Origin: an uncultured Pelagimonas sp.
GTDB taxonomy: Bacteria; Pseudomonadota; Alphaproteobacteria; Rhodobacterales; Rhodobacteraceae
Length of the DNA stretch: 64,000 nt
Direction: 5' to 3'
Assembly (NCBI RefSeq): GCF_947498515.1
Contig: NZ_CANMKO010000002.1
Coordinates: 372,001-436,000, forward strand
Shown here: piece after piece, positions 18,400 to 27,352 of the stretch
How positions within the stretch are numbered: the stretch's first letter is position 1
Layout of the letters: the number at the start of each line of letters is the position of its first letter
Made by a program: the position numbers and the translations under genes
The notes under the pieces: generated by a model
Told to the model about the DNA's origin: nothing
What the model saw: only the letters and a program-made list of their open reading frames with translations
Databases searched by the model: none

Positions 18400-18924
18400 A
18401 TGGTTTTAGGCCTTTCAAACCGTGCCAAAATCGAAGATCGCCTGAAAATGTTACTCGTTGCGTTCTGTGTCCCTTTTTTTCTATTCCTTCATTTTACCCC
18501 TTTCATCACAATCGGAGGCGAAGCTGCATTCGATGCACGGATTGTGCAGATAGCCGAGAAAAGTGACAGCCAAGACGCGTTCATATCCCGTCTAGGGTTG
18601 CATGGTTTTTCTCAATCAGATTCGGATGATATCAAGCGACGCTTGACGTCATTGGCGCGCTGGGTTTGCCACCCAAAACAGCGCGGCTTCGTACCCCAAC
18701 GCAAGATTGATCAGTGCCTGGACACGCATGGTTTTCCCAAGACACTGCAAAACGGAAGTGCCCCTGACGGCTATTCTTTGGCGGTATATGACAAAGGGGC
18801 CGGACCATCTTGCCAGACCTATCACTGGGTTCTATGGAAAACCGATAACGACCAAGTCACTTGGACCGAAGGACGATCGATCAAAGCCTGTCGCGAACGC
18901 GAACCTTGGTCATTTCCCAACTAA
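18400..18924 (+). CDS. Unknown protein with N-terminal membrane segment
   Basis: 174 residues from the ATG at 18400 (a GTG one codon earlier is possible). Residues 15-35 are hydrophobic (MLLVAFCVPFFLFLHFTPFI), acting as an anchor or uncleaved signal. The rest is polar with four cysteines (WVCHPKQ, DQCLDTH, SCQTYH, ACRERE), suggesting disulfides in the periplasm. I do not recognise a family. It has lower GC by eye than acnA and lies 120 bases after it in the same direction. Confidence 0.6.
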   Translation: MVLGLSNRAKIEDRLKMLLVAFCVPFFLFLHFTPFITIGGEAAFDARIVQIAEKSDSQDAFISRLGLHGFSQSDSDDIKRRLTSLARWVCHPKQRGFVPQRKIDQCLDTHGFPKTLQNGSAPDGYSLAVYDKGAGPSCQTYHWVLWKTDNDQVTWTEGRSIKACREREPWSFPN

Positions 18925-18952
18925 ATCAACGACCCACACTTGAAAGACGTCT

Positions 18953-19825
18953 ATGCCCCTCCACCGTGAAAACCTCATCGGCAGCCTTTGGATGATTGCT
19001 GCAATGGCCGGGTTTGCGCTTGAGGATGCCGCCATCAAAGCCGCGGCCCAGGGCTTGCCCGTGGCTCAGGTTCTTGTGCTCTTTGGCCTTGGGGGCATGG
19101 TTGTGTTTGGGCTTTGGGCATTGTGGCAAGGGGACGTGATCTTCACCCGCGACGTCCTATCAAAACCAATGCGCATCCGGGTTGTCTTCGAAATTTCAGG
19201 ACGGTTGTTTTACGTCCTCGCGCTGGCTCTGACGCCGCTAAGTTCCGCCACCGCGATCTTGCAGGCCACGCCCTTGGTGGTGGTTCTTGGGGCCGCCTTG
19301 TTCTTTGGGGAACAAGTCGGGTGGCGTCGCTGGAGCGCCATTTTTGTTGGCCTGATCGGCGTCTTGCTGATCCTCAAACCCACACCAGAGAGCTTTTCAC
19401 CGCTCTCAATCTTGGCGGTGCTCGGGATGCTTGGTTTTGCCGGACGCGATTTGGCCAGCCGCGCCGCGCCCAAATCCCTAAGCACAACCGTGCTTGGCGT
19501 GTTTGGGTTTGCGGCAATCATTGCCGCAGGTGCTCTCTATGCCCTTTGGGAACAGCGCGGCTTTGTCAGCATGAGTATTCAGCAAACCCTGATGATGATG
19601 GCGGCGGTTGGTTTTGGAGTCTTGGCCTATAGCGCCCTCATGCGGGCGATGCGCACCGGTGACGTGGCCAGTGTCACACCGTTTCGTTACACACGCTTGT
19701 TGTTCGGCCTAGGGCTTGGCGTTGTGCTATTTGGTGAGAGCTTGGACAGGCAAACGATGGCGGGTTGTGCGATTGTTGTTGCCTCGGGGCTTTTCATCAT
19801 GTGGCGCGGCAAGCACCAGCAATAA
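18953..19825 (+). CDS. EamA/DMT family transporter
   Basis: 290 residues with about ten membrane segments in two homologous EamA halves. Half 1 ends with ALTPLSSATAILQATPLVVVLGAALFF and half 2 with LLFGLGLGVVLFGESLDRQTMAGCAIVVASGL, the paired pattern of drug/metabolite exporters such as RhaT or YdcZ relatives. Substrate unknown. It starts 28 bases after the preceding unknown gene, so the two may be cotranscribed. Confidence 0.88.
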   Translation: MPLHRENLIGSLWMIAAMAGFALEDAAIKAAAQGLPVAQVLVLFGLGGMVVFGLWALWQGDVIFTRDVLSKPMRIRVVFEISGRLFYVLALALTPLSSATAILQATPLVVVLGAALFFGEQVGWRRWSAIFVGLIGVLLILKPTPESFSPLSILAVLGMLGFAGRDLASRAAPKSLSTTVLGVFGFAAIIAAGALYALWEQRGFVSMSIQQTLMMMAAVGFGVLAYSALMRAMRTGDVASVTPFRYTRLLFGLGLGVVLFGESLDRQTMAGCAIVVASGLFIMWRGKHQQ

Positions 19826-19971
19826 ATCGCACAGCATTTGAGGCATCACGCGAAAACTCGCGCATTTGTTAGTCAATTCATCGGGTTTGAAGCAAAGGGT
19901 CAGGAATTCCCCCCTACCATTTTAAGCTAGGTGCCCCATGTTGTAGTCAAGACAACAAAAGGCCTGAGCCC

Positions 19972-20100
19972 ATGAAAACCATCACATTGATCCAAGCCGC
20001 CGCCCTGCTGGTTCTGGCCGTAGTGGGCGCTTATGCGGGTTCCGAAGACATCAAAGGCGGCTGTCCGGGGTCCGAACCAACCGCCTATTGTGAGCTTTAA
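19972..20100 (+). CDS. Small predicted exported peptide, 42 aa
   Basis: ATG at 19972 opens 42 codons, closing at TAA 20098-20100, directly abutting the ccmG stop on the other strand. The first 22 residues are a clean signal or anchor (MKTITLIQAAALLVLAVVGA), followed by a short tail with two cysteines (GGCPGSEPTAYCEL). No family is recognised. The ribosome site is weak. The exact head-to-tail fit with ccmG and the signal-like start favour a real gene. Confidence 0.45.
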   Translation: MKTITLIQAAALLVLAVVGAYAGSEDIKGGCPGSEPTAYCEL

Positions 20101-20676
20101 TCAGCTTTCGTTAGCCGCGTCCGCCAACGCCTTTTCCAAAGCCGGTACAAAGCGTTGCTCATAATCGGAGCCAACAAGCGGGCCGGTGTAACGGAACAAC
20201 ACCTTGCCCTGACCGTCCAAGATGAAGGTCTCGGGCGGCGCGGTGACCCCCCAATCAATCGCAGTGCGCCCCGGCGGATCAAAGGCCACCGCCATAAAGG
20301 GATTACCGCCGCCGCTTAGAAATTGTTGCGCTTGGGCGGTTTTATCTTTGAAATTCACCCCGACAATGCGCAAGCCGTCGGCCTGCATTTTCATCAGGTT
20401 GGGGTGTTCCACCCGGCACGGCGGGCACCAGCTTGCCCAGAAGTTCACCAAGGTCACCTCGCCCGAGGTGATCATGTCGCGGGTGATGCCGTCATAGCCT
20501 TCTAGCGCCGTTTCAGTCAGCGCCGGAGCCGGTTGGCCGATAAAGGTCGAGGGCAGTTCGCGAGTATTGCCACGCTGCATTCCGAAATAGACCATCACCG
20601 CAAATCCCAAAAAGATCAGCGGCGGCAAGAGCATAAGCGGCGAAATACCACCTTTGTTCGGTTCTTGTTCAGCCAT
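20101..20676 (-). CDS. ccmG: Thiol:disulfide interchange protein CcmG/DsbE
   Basis: 191 residues: one N-terminal membrane anchor (LMLLPPLIFLGFAVMVYFG) and a periplasmic thioredoxin fold with the active site NFWASWCPPCRVEHP. It keeps the apocytochrome CXXCH cysteines reduced during cytochrome c assembly. The start overlaps ccmD by 8 nt, and it is the last gene of the ccm cluster, in the same order as in other Rhodobacteraceae. Confidence 0.95.
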   Translation of the reverse strand: MAEQEPNKGGISPLMLLPPLIFLGFAVMVYFGMQRGNTRELPSTFIGQPAPALTETALEGYDGITRDMITSGEVTLVNFWASWCPPCRVEHPNLMKMQADGLRIVGVNFKDKTAQAQQFLSGGGNPFMAVAFDPPGRTAIDWGVTAPPETFILDGQGKVLFRYTGPLVGSDYEQRFVPALEKALADAANES

Positions 20677-20821
20677 TTTTCACGCGCTCCTCAATGTCGG
20701 CCAGATAGGCTTTCATTTTCCGCGACCGGCGGATCGACAATGCGACCAAAACCACCAGCAACAGGATCGACACGGCATAAGACGACAAAACCGCGTCGGC
20801 GTATTTTCCCAGATCAGGCAT
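20669..20821 (-). CDS. ccmD: Heme exporter protein CcmD
   Basis: A 50-codon frame between ccmC and ccmG. It has a short N-terminus (MPDLGKYADAVLSSYAVSI), one membrane helix (LLLVVLVALSI) and a basic cytoplasmic tail (RRSRKMKAYLADIEERV), exactly the CcmD layout. CcmD releases holo-CcmE from the CcmABC heme loader. An ATG one codon earlier (20824) overlaps the ccmC stop as ATGA, so the start may be 20824 or 20821; the 3' end overlaps ccmG by 8 nt. Position and sequence leave little doubt. Confidence 0.9.
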   Translation of the reverse strand: MPDLGKYADAVLSSYAVSILLLVVLVALSIRRSRKMKAYLADIEERVKNG

Positions 20822-21549
20822 CATGCCAAACGCTCCCGTGCGATAAGGGCGCGCGCGCGACGGGCCCGGATTTCAGTTTGCGTGCGCAAAAACACCAGCG
20901 CGATGAACAGCAAGACAAAGCCCGCGATACAGACATAGAGCGGCGATGAAAACACATCGGCAACGTGCTCTTCTTTGTCCAAAGACAGCGACGCGCCTTG
21001 GTGAAGGCCTTGGTTCCAAAAGAGAACAGCATAGCGCGACAGAACCGCAAAAACCGAGCCAACAAGGCAGAGGATCGAGGTCAGGTCCGCGGCGGTATCG
21101 TCGTTTTCGATCGCCTCCCATAGGGCCATGTAGCCCAAATAGAACAGGAACAGGATCAAGAAAGACGTCAGACGTGGATCCCAGACCCACCATGTGCCCC
21201 ACATCGGTTGCCCCCAAATCGCCCCGGTCGCCAAGGCGATCAACGTCATGACCGCCCCAATCGGTGCCGCCGCCCGCGCAGCCAAGGCCGAGACGTGATG
21301 GCGGCGCACGATCCAGACCAGTGAGGCCACCAACATCATCATCCACGCGTTGATCGCCATCAAAGCGGCTGGCACATGCAGGTAGATGATCTTGACGGTT
21401 GATCCTTGGCGGTAATCATCGGGGGTAAAGAAGAACCCCCAGACGAGACCAGAAACGAGACAGACCACCGCGCCGACGGCCAGATAGGGCATCATTCGGT
21501 CGGTGGTTTTGATGAATTTCACCGGATTGGCGTATTCCCAGATTGACAT
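20821..21549 (-). CDS. ccmC: Heme ABC transporter permease CcmC
   Basis: 242 residues with six membrane segments and the heme-handling WWVWD motif (GTWWVWDPRLTS) near residue 120, flanked by the conserved histidines (YLHVPAA and one after the motif). CcmC presents heme to CcmE on the periplasmic side. It follows ccmB after a 185-bp gap, so it may have its own promoter, and is coupled to ccmD by an ATGA overlap. Confidence 0.96.
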   Translation of the reverse strand: MSIWEYANPVKFIKTTDRMMPYLAVGAVVCLVSGLVWGFFFTPDDYRQGSTVKIIYLHVPAALMAINAWMMMLVASLVWIVRRHHVSALAARAAAPIGAVMTLIALATGAIWGQPMWGTWWVWDPRLTSFLILFLFYLGYMALWEAIENDDTAADLTSILCLVGSVFAVLSRYAVLFWNQGLHQGASLSLDKEEHVADVFSSPLYVCIAGFVLLFIALVFLRTQTEIRARRARALIARERLA

Positions 21550-21734
21550 GGGTGTGACTTGTCCTTGTTGCGCGCGGCAATTTACACCTCATATTGCGGC
21601 GAGGCGCAAGTTTGCCGCTCATCACTTTTGTCCGCCACTGGTTGGGTCAGCGGAATTGAGTATCTTTTGCGGCACCTTTTGCCAGAGGTCCTTGATTTAA
21701 AGCAATCCTAACGCTCACATTCGCGTGGGTCGGA

Positions 21735-22391
21735 TCAGCGCAGGTTGATGCGCAACACCGCCGCGCTGGCGAAGGGAAGCAAGGCAACCGCGCCACAGCT
21801 TATCCCGGCGAGCATCAACAAAGGTGTTTGCACCACCAAACCCTCGCCGCCGCGCCGCGCGACCTCTGCCCCAAACACCAGAGTTGGAACATAGAGCGGC
21901 AGCACCAGCAACGACATCAACAACCCGCCGCGTTTCAAGCCGACGGTCAGCGCCGCGCCAAAGGTGCCGATCACCGAAAGCGCCGGTGTGCCAACCAACA
22001 AAGACACGACGATCCAGAAATACCCGCCTTGCGGCAGGCTTAACAGTACACCCAATGCCGGAGCGGCGAGGACAAGGGGCAAGCCGGTTGTCAGCCAATG
22101 CGCCAAGGCTTTGACTGTGACGATCCCCTCCATCGGGAGCGGCGCGGTGGCAAGCAAATCGATGCTGCCATCCTCGAAATCCAGAGCGAAAATCCGATCA
22201 AGCGACAGAAGGCAGGCGAGCAACGCCCCGATCCACAATATCCCCGGAGCGATTTTCGACAAAAGTGCGGTTTCGGGGCCGACGCCAAGCGGGACCAAAA
22301 CTGTGACAATCAAAAAGAACGCCAGACCAAGGCCAAAGCCGCCCCCCGCACGCACCGCAAGGCGCAGGTCCCGCATCAAAAGCGCAATCAT
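21735..22391 (-). CDS. ccmB: Heme exporter protein CcmB
   Basis: 218 residues, six membrane segments, starting [17 protein letters not shown] and carrying [32 protein letters not shown] and [10 protein letters not shown], all typical CcmB blocks. It is the permease partner of CcmA in the complex that loads heme onto CcmE. The start overlaps the ccmA stop as ATGA. Confidence 0.95.
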   Translation of the reverse strand: MIALLMRDLRLAVRAGGGFGLGLAFFLIVTVLVPLGVGPETALLSKIAPGILWIGALLACLLSLDRIFALDFEDGSIDLLATAPLPMEGIVTVKALAHWLTTGLPLVLAAPALGVLLSLPQGGYFWIVVSLLVGTPALSVIGTFGAALTVGLKRGGLLMSLLVLPLYVPTLVFGAEVARRGGEGLVVQTPLLMLAGISCGAVALLPFASAAVLRINLR

Positions 22392-23002
22392 AAGAAGGCC
22401 TCATCAAGTGCCGAGACGCGCGGTTTGGCGCGGCATGGGGTGACATCAAAGGTGTCGGCCTCATCAAGGCCCAAATCGATATGCGTGGCCATCAACGCCG
22501 ATCCCCCCGCTTGCAAATGTGCGCGCACGGCTTCGGCGAACAGGGCCACCGATGCGGCATCTAACGACACGGTCGGCTCATCCAGAACCCAAACTGGGCG
22601 GCCCGTGACCATCAGGCGAGCCAAACCCAAACGGCGTTTTTGTCCGGCCGACAAGGACCCGGCGGGCCGATCGGCAAGGTCCAAAAGGTCGAACCCGGTC
22701 AAAGCCGCAGAAATATCAGAATTGCCAAAGACCTTGGCCCAAAACGTCAGGTTTTCGGTAACGGTGAGCGCGGTTTTCAACCCATCCGCATGGGCCGCAT
22801 AGGCGATGCGCTCCCCTGCCCCGATGACCTCACCTTCGAGCGCGGGTTGCAACCCGGCGATGGTGCGCAGCAAGGTGGTTTTGCCAGACCCGTTTGGACC
22901 GCGCAAAACCAAGGCACGGCCATCGGCCACGCTAAAGTTCAGCCCTTCGAGAACAGGAACCCCGCCCCGCGCCACGGCCAGATCAGTCACTTGCAAATCC
23001 AT
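22388..23002 (-). CDS. ccmA: Heme ABC exporter ATP-binding protein CcmA
   Basis: 204 residues forming one ABC cassette: Walker [13 protein letters not shown] near residue 36, signature [14 protein letters not shown] and Walker [13 protein letters not shown]. The short length and the C-terminal ATHIDLGL are typical of CcmA, which powers release of holo-CcmE. It starts the ccm cluster and is about 110 bp downstream of the Mth938 gene. Confidence 0.95.
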   Translation of the reverse strand: MDLQVTDLAVARGGVPVLEGLNFSVADGRALVLRGPNGSGKTTLLRTIAGLQPALEGEVIGAGERIAYAAHADGLKTALTVTENLTFWAKVFGNSDISAALTGFDLLDLADRPAGSLSAGQKRRLGLARLMVTGRPVWVLDEPTVSLDAASVALFAEAVRAHLQAGGSALMATHIDLGLDEADTFDVTPCRAKPRVSALDEAFL

Positions 23003-23111
23003 ACTGCCCCCTTGTTCATTTGGTGCCTAATGAGGAAAAGCTGTTAACGCTTTGACTCTGATCAAGGGTTCCCCCCACCTCGTTTACCGTGCCAAGTTTA
23101 ACGTGCTTCTT

Positions 23112-23465
23112 TTAAACCGGAAGCGCCGCCACCGCGACACGCCGGCCTTCGCTAAGCAAAACGTTAAAGGTGCGACAGGCGGATGGGGAACTCATGCTTT
23201 CGACGCCAAGCCCGACCTCTTCGAGCTTGCGGCGCAGATCGGCCGGGATATGGGCAATTTCGGCTCCGGTACCGACGAACAAAACATCGATCTGGTCCTT
23301 GAGTGCGACCAAAGCCGCGTCGTCGTCTAATCCACCCCAAGGCAAAACACCCGTCGCGGTTAGCAACAATGGACCTTCGAAAACCTGATCGGCAACGCGG
23401 AAAAAACCGGGGCCATAGCCATCCACAGGCACCGCATCTTTGAAGGACATTTCATTGAGTTGCAT
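23112..23465 (-). CDS. Mth938-like domain protein
   Basis: 117 residues of a single Mth938/DUF498 domain: MSFKDAVPVDGYGPGFFRV, GPLLLTATGVLPWGG, DVLFVGTGAEIAHIP and VESMSSPSACRTFNVLLSEG. Relatives include NDUFAF3, a complex I assembly factor in mitochondria, but bacterial functions are not settled. Position between the secDF unit and ccm is conserved in the Rhodobacteraceae I know. It starts 9 bases after the TauE-type permease stop, so it is in the same operon. Confidence 0.88.
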   Translation of the reverse strand: MQLNEMSFKDAVPVDGYGPGFFRVADQVFEGPLLLTATGVLPWGGLDDDAALVALKDQIDVLFVGTGAEIAHIPADLRRKLEEVGLGVESMSSPSACRTFNVLLSEGRRVAVAALPV

Positions 23466-23474
23466 GGGGGCTCC

Positions 23475-24227
23475 TTAGCTCCAGAATGGCAGGCCGGACA
23501 CGGCCGAGGCGGCGATCACCGAATAGGCCGCAGCTCTGTATACCTTTTCCAGCCCCGGACGAAAGAGCCTGCCGCCGAGCCAATTGCCCAGCATGCCCGG
23601 AATACCCATCAAAAGACCCAATACAGCCCATTCAAGCTCCATCCGGCCAAAGGCGGCGATGGCGGTCATGATCATCAAGTCATAGCCGAAAAGATAGAGT
23701 AAAGTGTTGGCGCGGATCACTTGCGGGGGCAGCGGGCGTGCCATGTAAAACATGATGACCGGAGGCCCCGGCAAACCAACCGCCCCACCAAGAAAACCGG
23801 CAGCGCAGCCAATGGCATAGACCATCGCCGATTTGATCACACCACGATAGCGCAGGCCTAGGATCAGAGCGAGCAACATCGCAAGCGCCAACCCACTGAC
23901 CCCAAGCCGAAACACGTCGCGGGGGACCAACGCCAAAACCGCCAGCCCGACAGGTAAGGTGATCGCGGTGCCGATCAATAAGCGTCGTAAATCCGCCTTA
24001 TCGGCATCACGCCACGCCGGTTTCAGCACCGGCAGCGGGCTTAGCAAATCCATAAAGGTCAACGTCAGGATCGCCGCAAAAGGAGGGAGAAATTGCGCCG
24101 CTACGGGAAGGAACACGAGGGCGGTTCCAAAGCCGGTAAAGCCACGCACTAGGCCGCTAATGAAAGCGGCAAAGGCTATCCAGCCTAGCCCCGGAAGCGA
24201 GGCAAGGCTGGATAAGATATCAGGCAT
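23475..24227 (-). CDS. TSUP family (TauE/SafE) permease
   Basis: 250 residues with about eight membrane segments and the TSUP repeats GLVRGFTGFGTALVFLP and GFLGGAVGLPGPPVIMFYM. The family exports or imports sulfonates, sulfite, thiosulfate or sulfoacetate. The frame opens further upstream to 24344, but the ATG at 24227 gives a normal N-terminus and overlaps the secF stop by 8 nt. The substrate is unknown; the location in the sec-ccm run is not informative. Confidence 0.88.
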   Translation of the reverse strand: MPDILSSLASLPGLGWIAFAAFISGLVRGFTGFGTALVFLPVAAQFLPPFAAILTLTFMDLLSPLPVLKPAWRDADKADLRRLLIGTAITLPVGLAVLALVPRDVFRLGVSGLALAMLLALILGLRYRGVIKSAMVYAIGCAAGFLGGAVGLPGPPVIMFYMARPLPPQVIRANTLLYLFGYDLMIMTAIAAFGRMELEWAVLGLLMGIPGMLGNWLGGRLFRPGLEKVYRAAAYSVIAASAVSGLPFWS

Positions 24228-25188
24228 CCACGTCGCCAAATTGGTTGCCGGTCGTGTCGACGGGCTTGGACCAATCGCGTTTGACACCAAGACGCAAGAG
24301 GATCGAAGAGGCCACAAAGATCGAGCTATAAGTCCCGACCACAACGCCCCAGATCATCGCGAAAACAAAGCCGCGGATCACATCACCGCCCAGCACAAAC
24401 AGCGCAATCAGCGCCAGCAATGTGGTGGCCGAGGTCATGAAAGTCCGGCTTAGGGTTTCGTTGATTGACAGGTTCAAAACCTCTTTGAGATCCTTGGACT
24501 TGTACTTGATCAGGTTCTCACGCACTCGGTCAAAGACAACCACGGTATCGTTCAGAGAATAGCCAACAATGGTCAAAAGCGCGGCGATGATGGCCAGATC
24601 AAATTTGATCTGCACCGCAGCAAATACGCCGATTGTGAGCACCACGTCATGCACCAAGGCCGCAACCGCCCCGAGGGCGAATTGCCATTCAAACCGCAGC
24701 CAAATGTAGAACAGAACCGCCGCAATCGCCAAGGCAACCGCTGTTGCCGCCGTCGAGATCAGTTCGCCCGAAACTTTGGGACCAACCGATTCAACCGACA
24801 CAAACTTGATGTCCGGTGCCACGGTGGCCAGAGCGGTTTTGGCGTTCTCGATCACGTCTGACGTCACCGATTCCTGCCCGTCTTGGGCCTGAATGCGGAT
24901 CATCGCAACATGTTGGTCTTCGCGAAAGTTCACGTCGAAGACTTCGGAAATCACCACATCCCCTAGGCCCAGCGTTGCCAAAGCATCCCTGTATTCGGAC
25001 ACAACAATCGCTTGCGTACTTTCGGTCCGGATCGTGGTGCCGCCGCGAAAATCGATGCCAAAGTTAAGGCCTAGTGAAGCAAAGGCCCCGATGGAAACAA
25101 GCACCAGCAAGGCCGAGATTCCCAACCACATTTTCGCGCGGTTGAAGAAATCCCATGAGGTGTTTTCAGGAACTAGTCTTAGTCGCAT
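24220..25188 (-). CDS. secF: Protein translocase subunit SecF
   Basis: 322 residues from the ATG at 25188 (MRLRLVPENTSWDFF). Six membrane segments with a periplasmic domain after TM1; LNFGIDFRGGTT, VGYSLNDTVVVFDRVREN and RTFMTSATTLLALIALF are SecF signatures. With SecD it uses the proton gradient to pull exported proteins through SecYEG. The start is one base after the secD stop, and the 3' end overlaps the TauE-type gene. Confidence 0.96.
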   Translation of the reverse strand: MRLRLVPENTSWDFFNRAKMWLGISALLVLVSIGAFASLGLNFGIDFRGGTTIRTESTQAIVVSEYRDALATLGLGDVVISEVFDVNFREDQHVAMIRIQAQDGQESVTSDVIENAKTALATVAPDIKFVSVESVGPKVSGELISTAATAVALAIAAVLFYIWLRFEWQFALGAVAALVHDVVLTIGVFAAVQIKFDLAIIAALLTIVGYSLNDTVVVFDRVRENLIKYKSKDLKEVLNLSINETLSRTFMTSATTLLALIALFVLGGDVIRGFVFAMIWGVVVGTYSSIFVASSILLRLGVKRDWSKPVDTTGNQFGDVDA

Positions 25189-25189
25189 G

Positions 25190-26857
25190 TTACACCTCAA
25201 TCGTTTTGGGACGGCGTTTTTCGAACCACATAACAATCAGCAGCCGTGTGACGAAGATCGCAGTGAAGACGGATGTCATAATGCCAAGACCCAAGGTGAT
25301 GGCAAAGCCACGCACCGGACCAGAGCCCATCACGTAAAGGATAACAGCGGTGATAAACGTGGTAATGTTGGCATCGACAATCGCCGACAGGGCTTTTTCA
25401 TAGCCAAGTTCGATGGCTCGCGCCGGGCCTTTGGCGGTTTTGAGTTCTTCGCGGATACGTTCAAAGACCAGCACGTTGGCGTCAACCGCCATACCCACGG
25501 TAAGCACGATCCCCGCGATACCGGGCAAAGTTAGCGTCGCGCCAAGCATCGACAACATTCCAAAGATCAAGGTGATGTTGATGATCAAGGCGACGTTGGC
25601 AAAGATGCCAAACAACCCATAGCTCAGCGCCATAAAGACCAACACACCGATAAAGGCAACGGCCGTGGCGATTTTACCGGCATCGATACTATCCTGCCCC
25701 AATTCCGGGCCAATTGTCCGTTCTTCGAGGAATTCTAGGCCCGCAGGCAAGGCACCCGCGCGCAAGAGCACGGCAAGGTTGGTGCTTTCTTCGACATCAA
25801 AGTTGCCGGTGATGATGCCAGAGCCACCTGGAATATGGCTTTGGATGACCGGGGCGCTGATGACTTCGCCATCAAGGACAATGGCAAAGGGCGAGCCGAT
25901 GTTATTGGCGGTATAATCGCCAAACTTGCGCGCACCCGTCGGGTTAAAGCGAAAGTTCACAGCAGGCTGACCGTTTTGGTCAAACGCAGGTTGCGCATCG
26001 ACAAGCTCTTCGCCGGTCACAACCGGCGTTTGCTCAAGAATGAAAAACACGCCCTCTTCGTCCAGAGATGGCAGGACTTCGTTGCCAACTCCGGCCGGCG
26101 CATCGGCATTGGAGGCCCGGCTAACAACAGGTTGGAAGGTCAGCTGAGCGGTGGTGCCGATAATTTCTTTGAGTTCTTGTGCCGAACCGATTCCCGGAAC
26201 CTGAATCAGGATCCGATCAAAGCCTTGGCGCTGAATTGTGGGTTCACGCGTTCCGACCTCATCAATCCGTCGACGGATGATTTCAAGAGACTGGCGCAGG
26301 GTGCGTTCATCTGTGGCTTGTTGTTCGGCTTCTGACAACGTGACAACAATTTCAGAGCCTTCGCCCCTCACGTCAAGATCAGTTGCCCCGGCTCCGGTGA
26401 GCGAAACAACCGGGCGCGCCAATCCGCGAACGATACCAAGCGCATGTTCCATGCCCTCGGGTTTAGAAATCCGAACGCGCAATTCGCCTAGCTTGACCGC
26501 GTCAGAATTCCAGCGAATGGTGCCGATTGTGGTGCGTTCGCCCCGCAGAGCGTCGCGCACATCGGGCCAAAGTGCTTCCATGCGGGCTTCGTACACATCT
26601 TGGACCTGAACTTCGGCCAGAAGATGCGCACCACCGCGCAGGTCGAGCCCCAGATTGACCAATCCAGATGGTAGGTACGAGGGCCAAGTCCCCGCAATTT
26701 CACGGTTTTCCGTGGTATCCGCCCCCAGCTCAATCGCGGCGGTGGCGTCATTTGCGGTTTCGACCCGGGTATAAAATGCGTTGGGCAGCGCAAGCGCCAA
26801 CCCAATCACAATCGTTCCCCAGATTAGAACCCGCTTCCAGAGATCAATCTGCAGCAT
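25190..26857 (-). CDS. secD: Protein translocase subunit SecD
   Basis: 555 residues, six membrane segments and a large periplasmic P1 domain. LGLDLRGGAHLLAEV near residue 70, GTREPTIQRQGFDRILIQVPG, PLGAVDAN-like GMAVDANVLVFERIREE and a C-terminal RGFAITLGLGIMTSVFTAIF are diagnostic. It forms the Sec auxiliary complex with SecF and YajC, whose genes flank it. It starts 6 bases after the yajC stop. Confidence 0.96.
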   Translation of the reverse strand: MLQIDLWKRVLIWGTIVIGLALALPNAFYTRVETANDATAAIELGADTTENREIAGTWPSYLPSGLVNLGLDLRGGAHLLAEVQVQDVYEARMEALWPDVRDALRGERTTIGTIRWNSDAVKLGELRVRISKPEGMEHALGIVRGLARPVVSLTGAGATDLDVRGEGSEIVVTLSEAEQQATDERTLRQSLEIIRRRIDEVGTREPTIQRQGFDRILIQVPGIGSAQELKEIIGTTAQLTFQPVVSRASNADAPAGVGNEVLPSLDEEGVFFILEQTPVVTGEELVDAQPAFDQNGQPAVNFRFNPTGARKFGDYTANNIGSPFAIVLDGEVISAPVIQSHIPGGSGIITGNFDVEESTNLAVLLRAGALPAGLEFLEERTIGPELGQDSIDAGKIATAVAFIGVLVFMALSYGLFGIFANVALIINITLIFGMLSMLGATLTLPGIAGIVLTVGMAVDANVLVFERIREELKTAKGPARAIELGYEKALSAIVDANITTFITAVILYVMGSGPVRGFAITLGLGIMTSVFTAIFVTRLLIVMWFEKRRPKTIEV

Positions 26858-26863
26858 GATGAG

Positions 26864-27151
26864 TTAGCTTTCGGCAGGTTCGGTTTTCGACGTCACCTGA
26901 ACGATGGTCGACTGAACAACGCGCACTTTGACACCTTCGGCGATTTCGACGTCTACTTCGTTGTTTTCTTTGACTTTAACAACCTTGCCGATAAGCCCGC
27001 CTTGGGTGACGACTTGGTCACCGCGACGCAGCGCTTCGACCATGGCTTTGTGTTCCTTCATCTTCTTTTGCTGTGGGCGAATAAGAAGGAAGTACATGAT
27101 GGCAAAAATCAAACCCATCATGACGAATGAAGACATGGTCTGCTGATCCAT
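26864..27151 (-). CDS. yajC: Preprotein translocase subunit YajC
   Basis: 95 residues: one N-terminal membrane helix (FVMMGLIFAIMYFLLIRPQQ) followed by KKMKEHKAMVEALRRGDQVVTQGGLIGKV, the YajC consensus. It is the small component of the SecDF-YajC complex. AGGAGCATCTC precedes the ATG at 27151. The gene opens the yajC-secD-secF operon. Confidence 0.96.
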   Translation of the reverse strand: MDQQTMSSFVMMGLIFAIMYFLLIRPQQKKMKEHKAMVEALRRGDQVVTQGGLIGKVVKVKENNEVDVEIAEGVKVRVVQSTIVQVTSKTEPAES

Positions 27152-27298
27152 GAGATGCTCCTATGCAAAAAGCGGGGTCGATGCCCCGCGAACGTCGGGC
27201 GGAACCTATGCTTTGCAAAGGGTGGATGCAAGGCGGCGTCGCGCTCAAAGCCCACCTATCCGCGCTGTTTTCGCGAGTCTATCATCAATGTCTTGCTT

Positions 27299-27329
27299 AA
27301 AACGCCAAAGGCGGGCCAATTGGCCCGCC
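27299..27329 (-). terminator. Terminator of the flagellin gene
   Basis: Reading the minus strand, GGCGGGCCAATTGGCCCGCC, a perfect 10+10 palindrome (27310-27329), is followed by TTTGGCGTTTT. It begins 24 bases after the flagellin stop and ends the transcript before yajC. Confidence 0.8.
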
Positions 27330-27352
27330 CTGAAATCTCAATATTCGACAGC

